A DNA stretch of 50,119 nt from Granulosicoccaceae sp. 1_MG-2023. GTDB lineage: Bacteria; Pseudomonadota; Gammaproteobacteria; Granulosicoccales; Granulosicoccaceae. Positions 30,277-39,409 of this stretch are shown in pieces. The stretch spans positions 1-50,119 of the forward strand of contig JAUOPI010000028.1 in assembly GCA_030546905.1 (NCBI GenBank). The letters are read 5' to 3'. Below the pieces are notes generated by a model. That model worked only from the letters and a program-made list of their open reading frames with translations, did no database searches and was not told the origin of the DNA. Position numbers and translations under genes: made by a program. Every line of letters begins with the position of its first letter. Within the stretch, counting starts at the first letter, position 1.

Positions 30277-31707
30277 ATGGATTTCTTGCAGTCGCTTTTC
30301 GGCACTATCGGTGATCTCACCTGGGGGTGGTCACTCATTCCTTTCCTGGTGGTGCTGGGTTTGTTTTTCACCATCGGCAGCGGCTTTGTGCAGTTCCGCT
30401 ATTTCTTCCGGATGTTCCGTGTTCTCTCGGGTAAAAATCAGTCCGGCGATCCCAATGCCATTACCGCCCGCGAAGCGCTCTTGCTGTCGGTCGGCGGCCG
30501 TGTCGGTGGCGGTAATATCGCCGGTGTGGCGGTCGCGATCACGCTCGGCGGACCCGGTGCGGTGTTCTGGATGTGGGCTATCGCGCTGATCGGCATGGCG
30601 ACCAGTCTGGTCGAGTGCTCGCTGGCACAGCTTTTCAAAGAACGCCAGGCTGACGGCAATTTCCGTGGTGGTCCGGCCCGCAGCATTATTCATGGGCTCG
30701 GTGAAGACTACCGCTGGCTGGCAATTCTTTATGCGGTTTGCCTGATTGCGGCATTCGGTATCGGTTTTCCGGCATTCCAGGGCAATACGGTCGCCGGTGC
30801 GGCAGCCGACAGTATGGGTATTCCGCGCGTCATTACCGCTTTTGTGCTGACCATCGCCACCGGTTTTATCGTGTTCGGTGGTATCCACCGCATCGCCAAA
30901 GCCAGTGACGTGATCGTGCCGATTATGGCCTTTGGTTATATCGGTATGGCCTTGGTCGTTATCATCATGAATATCGGCGAATTGCCCGGCGTGATCAGCA
31001 ATATTGTCGCCAACGCATTCGGTCTCGAAGAAGCGGTCGGCGGCGGTATGGGCGCGGCGCTGGCGCAGGGGCTGCGGCGTGGTCTGTTCTCCAACGAGGC
31101 CGGACTCGGTTCGGCGCCGAATGTGGCGGCAACCGCAGATGTCCGTCACCCGGTCAGCCAGGGCATTACGCAGTCGTTTTCCGTGTTTATTGATACGGTT
31201 GTGATTTGCAGCTGCACGGCCTTCGTGATCTTGCTGGGTGATGTTTACGTGCCCGGCGCGGCGGAAGTTGACGGCGTTGTCCTGACCCAGCAATCGCTGG
31301 TTGCGCATCTCGGGAGTTGGGTGCAGTACTTCCTGACATTCGCGATTCTGCTGTTTGCCTTCAGCTCGATCATCTACAACTACTACCTCGGTGAGAATGC
31401 CTTGACGGTGATGACCGACAGCCCGACTGCGGTTACCGGCTTCCGTATTGCCCTGATGGCAGTGGTGTTCCTCGGTGCGGTCGCACCGGCGGCAACCGCG
31501 GTGTTCTTCTTCTCCGATCCGTTGATGGGCGTGTTGGCCGTGGTCAACCTGCTGGCGCTGATGATGCTGTTCCCGATCGCCAAGCGTTTGATACGCGACT
31601 TCGGCGAGCAGCTGAAAGCCGGCGTGGCGCGGCCGGTGCTGGATCCGGCCAAGTTTGCCGATCTCAACATCGACCACAACGCCTGGGCGGGTAATACCGA
31701 CAAATAA
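30277..31707 (+). CDS. Alanine/glycine:cation symporter (AGCS family)
   Basis: 476 residues from the ATG at 30277, with AGAGG ten bases upstream; the frame is open further back to 30199 without support. About 11 hydrophobic segments. Family motifs are present: VGGRVGGGNIAGVAVAI with GGPGAVFWMW following (substrate- and Na+-binding region, with G where T is more common in VGTGN) and FSNEAGLGSAPNVAA. It imports alanine, glycine or similar amino acids with Na+ across the inner membrane. A strong terminator follows. Confidence 0.92.
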   Translation: MDFLQSLFGTIGDLTWGWSLIPFLVVLGLFFTIGSGFVQFRYFFRMFRVLSGKNQSGDPNAITAREALLLSVGGRVGGGNIAGVAVAITLGGPGAVFWMWAIALIGMATSLVECSLAQLFKERQADGNFRGGPARSIIHGLGEDYRWLAILYAVCLIAAFGIGFPAFQGNTVAGAAADSMGIPRVITAFVLTIATGFIVFGGIHRIAKASDVIVPIMAFGYIGMALVVIIMNIGELPGVISNIVANAFGLEEAVGGGMGAALAQGLRRGLFSNEAGLGSAPNVAATADVRHPVSQGITQSFSVFIDTVVICSCTAFVILLGDVYVPGAAEVDGVVLTQQSLVAHLGSWVQYFLTFAILLFAFSSIIYNYYLGENALTVMTDSPTAVTGFRIALMAVVFLGAVAPAATAVFFFSDPLMGVLAVVNLLALMMLFPIAKRLIRDFGEQLKAGVARPVLDPAKFADLNIDHNAWAGNTDK

Positions 31708-31740
31708 ACCACAGGCGGTTAAAGCAATGCTTTAGCGGGA

Positions 31741-31773
31741 AGCCCGGTCACTCTGAAGTGGCCGGGCTTTTTT
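31741..31773 (+). terminator. Rho-independent terminator of the symporter gene
   Basis: AGCCCGGTCACT (31741-31752) pairs along its full length (one G-T pair) with AGTGGCCGGGCT (31757-31768), loop CTGA, then TTTTTT. Confidence 0.95.
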
Positions 31774-31903
31774 GTGCGGTACAATATGTGCCTGCGGTTG
31801 GCTTGCGTCCCCGCAGATGAGCAGACAGGCCGTTCGTGCAAAATGCCCGGCCGTGCTGCGAAGGGCAGGGCACAGCCAGGCTCTGACTAAGACCGGATAA
31901 ACG

Positions 31904-31923
31904 TATCGGGCCCGTGCCCGGTA
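31904..31923 (+). promoter_or_regulatory. Hairpin directly before the hsdM ribosome binding site
   Basis: TATCGGGC and GCCCGGTA (31904-31911 and 31916-31923) form an 8-bp stem with loop CCGT; AAGGAA and the hsdM ATG at 31938 follow within 15 bases. A TACAAT hexamer at 31780-31785 is a possible operon -10 but lacks a clear -35. The hairpin could tune translation of the modification genes, or be chance in GC-rich sequence. Confidence 0.35.
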
Positions 31924-31937
31924 TTTAAGGAATACCC

Positions 31938-34358
31938 ATGGCCATCAAAAAAACCGAACTCTACTCCTCCCTCTGGGCCGGCTGCGACGAACTGCGCGGC
32001 GGCATGGACGCCAGCCAGTATAAGGATTACGTGCTGACCCTGCTGTTTATGAAGTACGTCTCCGACAAGTACAAGGGCGATCCCTACGGCATGATTCTGG
32101 TGCCCGAAGGGGCCGGTTTTGACGACATGGTGGCGCTCAAGGGCGACAAGGAAATCGGCGACAAGATCAACAAGATCATTGCCCGCCTGGCCGAAGGGAA
32201 CGACCTTAAGGGCGTGATCGACGTGGCCGACTTCAATGACGAAGACAAGCTCGGCAAGGGCAAGGAGATGATCGACCGCCTGTCCAAGCTGATCGGCATC
32301 TTTGAAGGGCTGGACCTGTCCGCCAACCGGGCCGATGGCGACGACCTGCTTGGCGACGCCTACGAATACCTGATGCGCCACTTCGCCACTGAATCGGGCA
32401 AATCCAAGGGCCAGTTCTATACACCTTCGGAAGTCTCGCAGATCCTCGCCAAAGTGATCGGCATTAATGACAAAACTCCGCAGGATGCCAGCGTCTATGA
32501 CCCGACCTGCGGCTCCGGCTCCCTGCTGCTGAAAGCCAGCGATCAGGCCCCGAGGGGGCTGTCGATCTTCGGCCAGGAGATGGACAACGCCACCAGCGCT
32601 CTGGCGCGCATGAATATGATTTTGCACAACAACGTCACCGCCAAGATCTGGAAGGGCAATACTCTGTCCGAACCCCAGTGGAAGGACGAATCCGGCCAGC
32701 TGAAAACCTTCGACTTCGCCGTGGCCAACCCGCCGTTCTCCAACAAGAACTGGACCAGCGGCCTCAACCCGGAAGCAGACCTGTTCGGCCGCTTTGTGTG
32801 GGGCATTCCGCCGGAGAAAAACGGCGACTACGCCTTTTTGCTGCACATCATCAAAAGCCTGAAAAGCACCGGCAAGGGCGCGGTGATCCTGCCTCACGGC
32901 GTGCTCTTCCGTGGCAATGCCGAAGCCCGCATCCGTGAGAACCTGATCAAGCAGGGCTATATCAAGGGCATAATCGGCCTGCCCGCCAACCTCTTTTACG
33001 GTACCGGCATTCCCGCCTGCATTATCGTTGTCGATAAGGAACAGGCCCACACCCGCAAGGGCATCTTTATGGTGGATGCCAGCAAGGGCTTTATCAAAGA
33101 CGGCAATAAAAACCGCCTGCGTGCCCAGGACATCCACAAGATCGTGGACGTCTTCACCCACCAGCGGGAGCTGCCCGGCTACAGCCGTATGGTGTCCGCC
33201 AGCGAAATTGCCGCCAACGACTACAACCTGAATATTCCCCGCTATATCGACAGCAGCGAAGCGGAAGACCTGCACGACCTCAGCGCCCATCTGCGGGGCG
33301 GCATCCCTGACCGGGATATCGACGCTCTGGCGGCCTACTGGCGCGTATTCCCCGGCCTGCGCAGCGCCCTGTTCCGGGCTGATGGGGCAGGGTGTAGCCA
33401 GTGTCTGGTACCGGCGGCGGAGGTAAAAACCACCATCCTTAACCACCCGGAATTCCGTGCCTTTGCCAAAGAGAGCCTGCAGCCCTTTACCGCCTGGTGC
33501 GAACTGGCGGCACTGGACCAGATCCGACCGGGCGACAGTCCCAAACAGCTGATTGAGCAGATCGGTGAAGACCTGCTGGAAGCCTATGAGCCCGTGCCCC
33601 TGCTGGATCGCTACGATATCTATCAGATCCTGATGGACTACTGGGCCGATAGCCTGCAGGACGACGTCTACCTGCTGGTGCAGGAGGGCTGGCAGGCGGG
33701 CAGGGTACTGCGCGAACTGGTGGCCAAAAAAGGGGAAAAACTCAAGGAACAGCCCGATCTGGTGATCGCCAAAACCAAATACAAGGCCGACCTGATCCCG
33801 CCCGCCCTGATCGTCGCCCGCTACTTTGCCGGGCAACAGGCCGAGATCGACCGCCTGCAGACCGAGCTGGATAACGCCACCCAGGCGCTGGAAAGCTATC
33901 TGGAGGAAAACAGCAGCGACGACGGCCTGCTGAGTGACGCCCTGAACGACAAGGACAAGGTCACCAAGGCCAGCGTCACCGCCCGCCTGAAACTGGCCAC
34001 CGACCCGGAAGAGCTCGCCGCCCTCAAACAGGCCAAAAAGCTGTTTGATGCCGAGGCCAAAGCCAAAAAGGCCCTGAAAGAATCCCAGGAAGCGCTGGAT
34101 CAGTCGGTATTCCAGCAGTACCCCGAACTGTCAGAAGCCGAGATCAAAACCCTGATTGTGGAAGACAAATGGCTCGCCACCCTCAAGGCCAGCATCGAAG
34201 CGGAAATCGAACGCATCACCCAGCAACTGGCCAACCGGGTCAGGGAACTGGAAGAGCGCTACGCCGAACCCTTGCCCGCCATCACCCGAGAGGTTGAGGC
34301 GCTGAGTGAAAAAGTGGCCGGCCATCTGAAAGCCATGGGACTGGAGTGGACGCTGTGA
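31938..34358 (+). CDS. hsdM: Type I restriction-modification DNA methyltransferase subunit (long form)
   Basis: 806 residues. An HsdM N-terminal helical domain (about 5-145) is followed by the N6-adenine methyltransferase domain: GQFYTP at 158-163, SAM motif I DPTCGSGS at 188-195 and catalytic motif IV NPPF at 264-267. From about 480 to the end is an extra region with little similarity to short HsdM proteins (about 520 aa), rich in Glu, Lys and Ala with strong coiled-coil character (about 640-790). Long HsdM forms are known in proteobacteria. Together with HsdS it would methylate host DNA at the recognition site. It starts the operon and overlaps hsdS by four bases. It is very GC-rich (41 of 60 bases in the line from 32521). 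Confidence 0.96.
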   Translation: MAIKKTELYSSLWAGCDELRGGMDASQYKDYVLTLLFMKYVSDKYKGDPYGMILVPEGAGFDDMVALKGDKEIGDKINKIIARLAEGNDLKGVIDVADFNDEDKLGKGKEMIDRLSKLIGIFEGLDLSANRADGDDLLGDAYEYLMRHFATESGKSKGQFYTPSEVSQILAKVIGINDKTPQDASVYDPTCGSGSLLLKASDQAPRGLSIFGQEMDNATSALARMNMILHNNVTAKIWKGNTLSEPQWKDESGQLKTFDFAVANPPFSNKNWTSGLNPEADLFGRFVWGIPPEKNGDYAFLLHIIKSLKSTGKGAVILPHGVLFRGNAEARIRENLIKQGYIKGIIGLPANLFYGTGIPACIIVVDKEQAHTRKGIFMVDASKGFIKDGNKNRLRAQDIHKIVDVFTHQRELPGYSRMVSASEIAANDYNLNIPRYIDSSEAEDLHDLSAHLRGGIPDRDIDALAAYWRVFPGLRSALFRADGAGCSQCLVPAAEVKTTILNHPEFRAFAKESLQPFTAWCELAALDQIRPGDSPKQLIEQIGEDLLEAYEPVPLLDRYDIYQILMDYWADSLQDDVYLLVQEGWQAGRVLRELVAKKGEKLKEQPDLVIAKTKYKADLIPPALIVARYFAGQQAEIDRLQTELDNATQALESYLEENSSDDGLLSDALNDKDKVTKASVTARLKLATDPEELAALKQAKKLFDAEAKAKKALKESQEALDQSVFQQYPELSEAEIKTLIVEDKWLATLKASIEAEIERITQQLANRVRELEERYAEPLPAITREVEALSEKVAGHLKAMGLEWTL

Positions 34359-35818
34359 CACAGAATTCGGGAAAACCTCTTTCTTCAAAAACAGCGAACG
34401 CCGCTTGCGGCGGCCCGCAGGGCGGAGGCATGGATAGCCGACGTAACGATGGAGCAGTCGCAGAAGCCAGTGCCCAATATCTGGCTCAAGCCGCGGGCCA
34501 TGCCACACCGGCCAGCCACGACTGCCCGCCGGGATACAAGCGGACGGAAGTGGGGGTGATTCCGGAGGATTGGGAGGCAACTACTATCGGGCATGTAACA
34601 AAGTGGTTATCTGGTGGAACTCCAAATAGAAAAATAGAAAAGTATTGGCAAGGCAATATCCCTTGGATTAGTGGTTCAACTCTCAAATCTTTAGAGTTGC
34701 GTACATCAGACCAGTTTTTGAGTGAGGAAGGTGTTGATGCCGGTAGCAAGATGGCTCCTGTAAATTCAACATTATTACTGGTCAGAGGGAGCGCATTGCA
34801 CTCAGAAATTCGTGCGGGTTTAGTGGTAAAGCCTGTTTGTTTTAACCAAGATGTAAAGGCTCTTATTCCGAAAAAGGAAATTTATCCCAAGTATTTGACA
34901 TTATATATCCTCGCAATGAACGACGAGTTGTTGAAACTTGTCAGCTCTGCAGGTAATAGTGCAGGTGTTTTAGATACTGAGCTTGTTAAAAATTTTAAAT
35001 TCTTTCAGCCGTCAAGAAAAGAACAAACCGCCATCGCCAATGCCCTGTCCGATGTTGATGCGCTGATAAGCGAGTTGGAAAAGCTGATCGCAAAAAAACA
35101 GGCCATCAAAACCGCCACCATGCAGCAACTCCTCACCGGCCGCACCCGTATGCCGCAGTTCGCCCTGCGGGAAGATGGTACACCCAAGGGCTACAAGCAA
35201 AGTGAGCTGGGAGAAATTCCGGAGGATTGGGATGCTATTAAAATGGGGGATCTTGCAAGGATTCAGAGAGGAGCATCGCCGAGACCAATAGATAGTCCCA
35301 TTTGGTTTGATCGCAATTCAACAGTTGGTTGGTTGCGAATCTCTGATGTTTCAAAAACCAACAAGTACTTAACGGAGACAACTCAGAGTCTCTCTGAATT
35401 AGGTATTGCCAATAGTCGATTTGTGCCAAAGCTCAACTTGGTAATGAGTATCTGTGCGACTGTTGGGAAGCCAATTATTACTAAGAAAGACCTTTGTATT
35501 CACGATGGTTTTGTAGTGTTTAATGGACTCTCAGTGAATCAAGATTTTATGTATTACATCCTTAAAGAGCTTGAGGATGAGTGGAGTAAGCAAGGACAAA
35601 CTGGTTCACAGATGAACCTGAATACAGATTTGATTAATGGTACTTATGTTGCTGTGCCGAAGGATGATACTGAACAAACCGCCATCGCCACCATTCTCTC
35701 CGATATGGACGAAGAGATTCAGGCCCTGCAACAGCGACTGGCCAAAACCCGCCAGATCAAACAGGGCATGATGCAGGAACTGCTGACCGGCAAAACGCGG
35801 CTGGTTAAACCGGAGTAG
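34355..35818 (+). CDS. hsdS: Type I restriction-modification specificity subunit
   Basis: 487 residues from the GTG at 34355, which overlaps the hsdM stop as GTGA (a GTG at 34346 is also in frame). Two target-recognition domains begin with similar leaders, GYKRTEVGVIPEDWE (near 60) and GYKQSELGEIPEDWD, and each ends in a conserved helical spacer beginning EQTAIA (TAIANALSDVDALISEL and TAIATILSDMDEEIQAL). The matching DNA repeats include GAACAAACCGCCATCGCCA at 35021-35039 and 35672-35690. The recognition domains are AT-rich (25 G+C of 60 at 34681) while the spacers are GC-rich (38 of 60 at 35101), so the domains were probably exchanged. The first 55 or so residues, before the first leader, are an unusual low-complexity extension. 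Confidence 0.94.
   Translation: MTQNSGKPLSSKTANAACGGPQGGGMDSRRNDGAVAEASAQYLAQAAGHATPASHDCPPGYKRTEVGVIPEDWEATTIGHVTKWLSGGTPNRKIEKYWQGNIPWISGSTLKSLELRTSDQFLSEEGVDAGSKMAPVNSTLLLVRGSALHSEIRAGLVVKPVCFNQDVKALIPKKEIYPKYLTLYILAMNDELLKLVSSAGNSAGVLDTELVKNFKFFQPSRKEQTAIANALSDVDALISELEKLIAKKQAIKTATMQQLLTGRTRMPQFALREDGTPKGYKQSELGEIPEDWDAIKMGDLARIQRGASPRPIDSPIWFDRNSTVGWLRISDVSKTNKYLTETTQSLSELGIANSRFVPKLNLVMSICATVGKPIITKKDLCIHDGFVVFNGLSVNQDFMYYILKELEDEWSKQGQTGSQMNLNTDLINGTYVAVPKDDTEQTAIATILSDMDEEIQALQQRLAKTRQIKQGMMQELLTGKTRLVKPE
35021..35690 (+). repeat. Direct repeats delimiting the hsdS recognition domains
   Basis: A 19-bp identical repeat, GAACAAACCGCCATCGCCA, occurs at 35021-35039 and 35672-35690, at the start of the central and C-terminal conserved spacers. 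A second pair, ATTCCGGAGGATTGGGA, lies at 34559-34575 and 35216-35232 at the start of each recognition domain. These are natural crossover points for domain swapping or loss. Confidence 0.85.
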
Positions 35819-35823
35819 GCGGC

Positions 35824-37404
35824 ATGAAAGCCCTCATTCGACAAGATGCCGGGCAAAACGAGCTGCCCGATGTACATGTGCGCCTGGCCGGTTTTTTCGA
35901 GCTGGCTGTGGCCACGGAGCCGCTGGTGCTGGATAACTACCAGCGTGCTTATGTCTGGACTAAGGAAAAAGTGATTCAGCTGCTGGAGGACTTTGCCGAA
36001 TTTACTACCGCTGAGTCACCCACTTTGGTTAGTCAATATTATCTTGGAACTTTACTTCTCCATCGAAAAGCACAAGGGGAAAAAGTTGATCATTGCGTCA
36101 TTGATGGGCAACAAAGGCTGACGACGCTGGCAATCCTGTATTGGCTACTGGAAGAAACACTGCCTGATTTTCTGCAATTTGAGTTCCGCTCCTCTGGGTC
36201 ACTGGTCAATGTACAACAAGCCAGAAACACGATAAAAATCTGGCTTGAAGAGCATCCGGAGGCTCGCTCTTCATTCAGACATCTTTTCTCCCGGCTGTGC
36301 TTTACGGTCATTATGGTAACCCGTGAAGATCTGGCGTTTACCTTTTTTGATACGCAGAACAACCGCGGCGTTCCCTTGGGTAGTACGGATTTGCTGAAAG
36401 CCTTTCACCTGCGAGCTATTCAGGCGGATGATTATCAGTTGGTGGAGCAACTGCAAAGCCTTTGTGCCAGAAAATGGGAGCAGGTGCAGCAGCGGGGTGA
36501 GCTGGTCAGAAATAGCAGGCATTATGATTTTGCGCCGGACCTGTTCCACTACTATCTGTGGCGCGGCCGTAACTGGCGAGGCTCTGAGGTAGATGAGCTG
36601 GCAAGCCGGGATGAAATGCTTAGCCACTTTGGGCAGCAAAGCCGGGTGTTACCCATCGGGCGGGTGGCCTTGTACCCTGCGGGGTCCAATCTCCGGGGCA
36701 AAGAGTTGGAGCTGACGGCGGAGAATGATTATCGCCTGACGCCTGCCATGCAAGAGTTCGGGCAACAGGCCGTGACTTTACCTTTCTCCCTGCGCCAGCC
36801 CATCAGCCGTGGTGTTGGGTTTTTTCTCTACACCGAAAAATACGCTGAGATGTTGCAACAACTCTTGTTTGCACCGGGTTCTAATGCCGAAATAAAAGCC
36901 ACACAGAAGTTTTACAATCGTGTCGTAAGAACCTTGTCAGCTTATTTGCAGAGTTTGTTTCGCCTGGCTTTGCTGACCTATTTTGACCGCTTGGGCAGCC
37001 AGGGTTTGTTGCGTTTTGCTTTGTATCTGGATCATCAACTGGGCGCACTGCGCTTGTCCAAGTCGGATATCCGCCGTGAAACACCGCTGAAATTCCTGCG
37101 CGAAGCCAAACGGAATTTACTCGATGTGATTTCTTCTGCCTATGAGGGGGATGAGATTATTGGTTTTCTTCAACAAAATAAGGTTGATGCCGTCTACCGG
37201 CAGAATGATGGTTGGCGGGAGGCGATTACGAGTCGCGGCAGCAAGGTTCAGGACCGCTATGCCGCCGCAGTAGCAGGCTATTATAAGTTATCCTGTTTGT
37301 CGTTAAAAACAGCCCAGCGCATGGATGAGAAAGCCGTGGCAGAGTTGATGTCTGTTCCATCCCACCCAGATTCGCGGAAAATCAGGGAGGTATCCCATGA
37401 CTGA
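35824..37404 (+). CDS. DUF262 protein without nuclease domain (GmrSD/SspE-like N-terminal type)
   Basis: 526 residues. DUF262 motifs are visible in order: NYQRAYVW at 38-45, the nucleotide-related IDGQQRLTTL at 93-102, and FFDTQNNRGVPLGSTDLLKAF near 174-194. The C-terminal part is helical and lacks the DUF1524 HNH motif found in GmrSD, SspE or the next gene. DUF262 proteins with DGQQR use NTPs and act against modified or phage DNA (known for GmrS and SspE). It starts five bases after hsdS and its last eight bases overlap the next gene. Role here: probably a partner of the second DUF262 protein (inference). Confidence 0.85.
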   Translation: MKALIRQDAGQNELPDVHVRLAGFFELAVATEPLVLDNYQRAYVWTKEKVIQLLEDFAEFTTAESPTLVSQYYLGTLLLHRKAQGEKVDHCVIDGQQRLTTLAILYWLLEETLPDFLQFEFRSSGSLVNVQQARNTIKIWLEEHPEARSSFRHLFSRLCFTVIMVTREDLAFTFFDTQNNRGVPLGSTDLLKAFHLRAIQADDYQLVEQLQSLCARKWEQVQQRGELVRNSRHYDFAPDLFHYYLWRGRNWRGSEVDELASRDEMLSHFGQQSRVLPIGRVALYPAGSNLRGKELELTAENDYRLTPAMQEFGQQAVTLPFSLRQPISRGVGFFLYTEKYAEMLQQLLFAPGSNAEIKATQKFYNRVVRTLSAYLQSLFRLALLTYFDRLGSQGLLRFALYLDHQLGALRLSKSDIRRETPLKFLREAKRNLLDVISSAYEGDEIIGFLQQNKVDAVYRQNDGWREAITSRGSKVQDRYAAAVAGYYKLSCLSLKTAQRMDEKAVAELMSVPSHPDSRKIREVSHD

Positions 37405-39409
37405 GTTTACCTCCGATCTGATTACCCTGAATGATATTGTAAACAAGCGCTATTTTTTTAACATTCCCATATACCAGCGCCTGTACGTGTGGGGAAAAGA
37501 GCAGATCCATACACTTCTGGACGATATAGTCTCAGCGTGTCAGGAACAAAAAAACACCTTTTATCTTGGCGGCTCGCTGGTTGTTGAACGTTCCCCTGTG
37601 GTTAGTAATGGCCTTGATTATCCGGTATTTGATCTTATTGATGGGCAGCAGCGTTTTACGACGCTTTGGCTTATCAGTATTGTGCTGGGAGACCTGCTGA
37701 CAGATTACCGGCAGGTTAAGACTGATAGCGGTATCCGCCCACGTATCAGCTTCGCTATTCGCCCGGAAGTGACAGCTTTTTTTGAAAAAACATGTCGCGG
37801 GGAAAGTGCAAGTTTACCAGAAGCCAGACAATTGGAAGATGCCCTGCAAGAAATCCGATCTTATTTCAACAATTACGCCAACAAATCAAACGATGAGCCC
37901 TTGGATACGGCCGCGCTCGCTCAATTTATTTTTTACAAAGTGCAGCTGATTCTAACCAGGGTGCCTGAGCACACCGATCTTAATAAGTTATTTGAAGTCA
38001 TCAACAATCGAGGCGTGCAATTACAGCATCATGAAATTCTAAAGGCCAAATTACTTGAAAAAATCAGCAGGGATGAGCGGGAACCCTACGCACTCTTGTG
38101 GGACGCTTGCTCAAACATGAACGATTATGTTGAGCGCAACCTGAACCGTACTACTCAAGTGGATATGGTTGCATTATATGAAAGTGAAATTCAAAGCCCC
38201 TCATCCGGTTGTAAGCGGGAAGCGCTGGCAAGCCCGGCAGAAATTATTTCTGCTTTGCGTAATAAAAATGAAGCTGAAGATTGTGCGCCAACCAGTTTGT
38301 TGTCAGTTTTAACGACAACTACGGACTTTTCAAGAACCGATGGCGTATCTGAAAATAAAGAATCCGACTTGCCAGATCGGGTCAATAGTATCATTACATT
38401 TTCCATGCTTCTTCAGCATGTGCTTCGGATCTATTTGCATAGAAGCCCGATATTTCCGGATACTGATATTACCAAGGTATCGGACAAAGATCTGCTTGCT
38501 ATTTTTGATGTTCACTGGCTTAAATTCAAGCCTGCCGGTAATGACGTAAAGGCCTTTATTGAGCTGCTCTGGCAAGTGCGTTATCTGTTTGACAAGCATG
38601 TAATCAAATGGGTTTCTGTTGAGGAAGAGCGACTTCATGCGATTCGCCGTTTGTATGTCAATCGTAGTCGTTCACGAGGTGCGGCCTATTTGCAGCGACT
38701 ATCCAGTGATGCCGAGCCGGAGTTCGCATTATTGCAAAGTATGCTGTATCACTCCCAGCAGATGAGTACGCAATACTGGTTAACGCCGTTATTGAATTTT
38801 TTACTCGATAATAACGAGGAAAATGCTTATTTGTATTTGCAGCACTTGGACAATAATCTGTTATGCAGCGAAACGAATGCAACTTTGATTGAACGGACCC
38901 ATAGGTACCTGGTTAACCCATGGCACAAAGAGACCCTGTTGGATGCTAGTATCAGTCTTGATCAGAAATTTGATAATGGAACCCAGTATCCGCATTACTG
39001 GTTCTATAAACTGGAATTCATTCTATACGTCAAAAAGAAATCCATAAATCCAGCTGGTATTGAGGGTTTCAGAATCACCGCTAAAAACTCAGTGGAACAT
39101 GTTACACCGCAAAATCCGGAGAAGCAGAGCGACCGGATACCAGATGAACTTTTGCATAACTTCGGGAATCTGGCACTGGTGACGCGCAGTCTTAACTCGG
39201 AGATGAGTAACAAAGGATTTAGTATTAAAAAAGCTGAATTTAATGAACGCCTCCGTGGTCATGGCGTTTCACTGAAGCTGGAAGATATCTATGATAATAC
39301 TCAGTGGCAGAAAAACGAGATTGAGTTGCATCAGAAAAAAATGATTCATGAATTTAATCAATATTTATCGACCGTTAAGGCTCAGGTACAGGAGTTAATT
39401 GGTGAGTAA
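37397..39409 (+). CDS. DUF262-DUF1524 (HNH) protein, GmrSD/SspE-like nuclease
   Basis: 670 residues. DUF262 part: IPIYQRLYVW at 23-32, LIDGQQRFTTL at 80-90, FEVINNRGVQLQHHEILKAK near 199-218. The C-terminal DUF1524 His-Me/HNH nuclease has EHVTPQ with H568, then FGNLALVTRSLNSEMSNKGF with N591 and N600, the expected spacing. This is the complete two-domain architecture of GmrSD/SspE/BrxU-type effectors. GGGAGG precedes the ATG. Its end overlaps hsdR by eight bases. The gene is AT-rich (26 G+C of 60 at 38281) compared with hsdM and hsdR, suggesting separate origin. The middle of about 250 residues is not recognisable. Confidence 0.88.
   Translation: MTEFTSDLITLNDIVNKRYFFNIPIYQRLYVWGKEQIHTLLDDIVSACQEQKNTFYLGGSLVVERSPVVSNGLDYPVFDLIDGQQRFTTLWLISIVLGDLLTDYRQVKTDSGIRPRISFAIRPEVTAFFEKTCRGESASLPEARQLEDALQEIRSYFNNYANKSNDEPLDTAALAQFIFYKVQLILTRVPEHTDLNKLFEVINNRGVQLQHHEILKAKLLEKISRDEREPYALLWDACSNMNDYVERNLNRTTQVDMVALYESEIQSPSSGCKREALASPAEIISALRNKNEAEDCAPTSLLSVLTTTTDFSRTDGVSENKESDLPDRVNSIITFSMLLQHVLRIYLHRSPIFPDTDITKVSDKDLLAIFDVHWLKFKPAGNDVKAFIELLWQVRYLFDKHVIKWVSVEEERLHAIRRLYVNRSRSRGAAYLQRLSSDAEPEFALLQSMLYHSQQMSTQYWLTPLLNFLLDNNEENAYLYLQHLDNNLLCSETNATLIERTHRYLVNPWHKETLLDASISLDQKFDNGTQYPHYWFYKLEFILYVKKKSINPAGIEGFRITAKNSVEHVTPQNPEKQSDRIPDELLHNFGNLALVTRSLNSEMSNKGFSIKKAEFNERLRGHGVSLKLEDIYDNTQWQKNEIELHQKKMIHEFNQYLSTVKAQVQELIGE

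Noticed and set aside
30331-31677. 448-codon open frame opposite the symporter gene
   Set aside because: Hydrophilic His/Gln-rich mirror of a membrane protein, a standard antisense artefact.
31887-33836. 649-codon open frame opposite hsdM
   Set aside because: An antisense shadow caused by the high GC of hsdM; no motif is recognisable.
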